Positions 62,838-64,000 of a stretch of DNA of 64,000 nt are shown piece by piece. This DNA is from Arthrobacter sp. 135MFCol5.1 (GTDB lineage Bacteria; Actinomycetota; Actinomycetes; Actinomycetales; Micrococcaceae). The notes below the pieces were generated by a model, which searched no databases, was not told where the DNA came from, and saw only the letters and a list, made by a program, of their open reading frames with translations. The stretch is taken from the NCBI RefSeq assembly GCF_000374865.1, contig NZ_KB895459.1:62001-126000 (forward strand). The letters are read 5' to 3'. Made by a program: the position numbers and the translations under genes. Position 1 is the first letter of the stretch. Every line of letters begins with the position of its first letter.

Positions 62838-63848
62838 GTGAAGGACGATAGGAACCGCAACTCTGACGGTCAGGATCGGACATATGAGCCTAGTCCCTGG
62901 ACCGATGACTGGGCGATCCGACCGGAATCGCTCGCAGAACTCTGGCACATAATCGGCAGGGCGACCTTCGGGTTAGGGTCCGAAACCCGCGTGATCTGGC
63001 GAGGCCTTGGCGACCACGCATTTCGAGTTGAATCGACACTGGTCCGCGCGCTCCGCAAAGAGGGAGTGGAAATTACCGAGGCCAATTTGCGGCGTCGCGA
63101 ACTCCAGATCCTCCGTGTGGCTCGAAACTGGGACATCGGGCTATCCGAACACGGGAGTGTAACGGATATGCATCTGCTTGCGATGCTTCAACACCACGGC
63201 GCGCCCACCCGGCTCATCGACGTGACCTTCAACCCGTTGACGGCACTCTGGTTTGCATGTTCGGACAGCACCCTGGCGGACGCGCCTGGCGTACTTGTGG
63301 TGATGACCGTCTCGGACGCCCCTACAAGAGTCACTTCGGACATCCCTACTCTGACGTACGACACAGTCACAATGCCACGGGAAGCAACCGTTATCTCCGC
63401 CATGCGGAAGTCGCAGGCCATAGGGGGCCCGCTGCTTATCGAACCTCGCCCGAAGGATGAACGTATGAAAGCGCAGGAAGGGGCCTTCTTGGCAGGTACC
63501 TTTCCGGATGTGCCTCAGGACGGGCCTGTGGTTGGGCTCCAATGGAGCAGCATGGCCCCCATGCTGCCCTTCACACTTCGAGCTCTGGAGTCTCCCGACG
63601 CCCATATAGGGGGTACCCGCTGGCATGGGTTCTCGTATGCAGGGATAGTCATCAGTCCCGAGATAAAGAGACAGTTGCTCCCAATCCTCGATCGAACTTT
63701 CAACCGCTCCCATCGCACCATGTATCCCGACATGCCGGGCTTCGTGGCCACACTAAGACAAGGCCTCCTCAATGATGAACTCAACGCAGACGGAAACCCG
63801 CGTGATGACCTTCCTGTTCCAATGCCTGAGTACTGGCAGAACGCATAG
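62838..63848 (+). CDS. FRG domain protein
   Basis: 336 residues from the GTG at 62838 (GGAG upstream). VIWRGLGDHAFRVESTLVRAL is the FRG motif region and HLLAMLQHHGAPTRLIDVTF, NPLTALWFACSD the downstream conserved block. FRG proteins are uncharacterised but often found in mobile and defence islands. The last 150 residues contain no known domain I recognise. 63849-64000 shows nothing else. Confidence 0.82.
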   Translation: MKDDRNRNSDGQDRTYEPSPWTDDWAIRPESLAELWHIIGRATFGLGSETRVIWRGLGDHAFRVESTLVRALRKEGVEITEANLRRRELQILRVARNWDIGLSEHGSVTDMHLLAMLQHHGAPTRLIDVTFNPLTALWFACSDSTLADAPGVLVVMTVSDAPTRVTSDIPTLTYDTVTMPREATVISAMRKSQAIGGPLLIEPRPKDERMKAQEGAFLAGTFPDVPQDGPVVGLQWSSMAPMLPFTLRALESPDAHIGGTRWHGFSYAGIVISPEIKRQLLPILDRTFNRSHRTMYPDMPGFVATLRQGLLNDELNADGNPRDDLPVPMPEYWQNA

Positions 63849-64000
63849 CCATACTTGCGGACCGCATTTGAGCGGGAAAAGTAATCAATAGTCACCGTTT
63901 GACTGGGACAGAGAGAAGCTCAACCCCCCGTTCTTGTAATCAAAGCCGAATCTGGGTGTGGTGTGTGTTATGAACCTCAGACACGGCATTTCCAGGCCTA

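Noticed and set aside
1..64000. tRNA, rRNA or CRISPR arrays
   Set aside because: No cloverleaf-like or rRNA-like segment and no regularly spaced repeats were seen; short tRNAs could be missed by eye.

Overview
The window reads as high-GC actinobacterial DNA of the Micrococcaceae (Arthrobacter, Paenarthrobacter or Pseudarthrobacter type). Reasons: dense operons with 1-4 base gene overlaps, many GTG starts, a two-half FO synthase of the FbiC type, the actinobacterial biotin order bioB-bsaP-bioA-bioF-bioD, an IS481-type transposase remnant and an MmyB-type regulator. The genus is inferred from the style of the proteins, not from a search. No rRNA, tRNA or CRISPR was seen.

Layout. (1) 1-13.3 kb is an accessory zone: a decayed SGNH hydrolase fragment, a divergent SDR/MmyB pair, a polar-amino-acid ABC transporter with a saccharopine-dehydrogenase-like enzyme, an Lrp/AsnC regulator divergent from an amino-acid permease and amine oxidase operon, an intact SGNH hydrolase and an IS481 remnant. 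(2) 13.5-51.1 kb is one large catabolic locus: panD/cupin, acyl-CoA dehydrogenase, two MaoC hydratases, acyl-CoA carboxylase alpha and beta, two acyl-CoA synthetases, a FAH-family hydrolase, a CitE-like lyase, Old Yellow Enzyme, SDRs, metallo-beta-lactamase-fold hydrolase, MFS carrier, aldehyde and alcohol dehydrogenases, a SnoaL-like protein, a ribose-type ABC importer with a fused ATPase-permease, EthD proteins, an F420-dependent LLM enzyme, an NADPH:F420 reductase, a stand-alone ribA and a complete F420 core operon (cofD-fbiC-cofC-cofE). (3) 51.2-53.3 kb is a glycogen-debranching-type enzyme. (4) 53.5-59.2 kb is a biotin operon ending in an atypical cytochrome P450. (5) 59.3-64 kb is a mobile or accessory tail: a broken pRiA4b ORF-3-like gene, a DUF1508 gene, a GNAT-like gene, a serine resolvase and an FRG-domain protein.

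Main result. A 16-bp imperfect dyad (consensus ACGAACRANCGYTCGT) occurs at 11 places, lying in front of nearly every transcription unit of the catabolic locus, including the F420 operon, panD/cupin, MFS, ALDH, ADH, the SnoaL-ABC-LLM operon and both TetR genes. The two TetR proteins (22.6 and 44.9 kb) look about 80 percent identical by eye, have near-identical recognition helices and bracket the central part of the locus. I infer one regulon joining a degradation pathway to the supply of its own cofactors: F420, CoA via panD, and flavin/FO precursor via ribA. Biotin for the carboxylase is encoded next door but without the dyad.

Pathway. ADH, ALDH, CoA ligase, acyl-CoA dehydrogenase, biotin carboxylase, MaoC hydratase and CitE lyase together match the logic of beta-branched or acyclic-terpene-type acid catabolism, with OYE and F420 enzymes as possible reductases of activated double bonds. 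The real substrate cannot be read from sequence.
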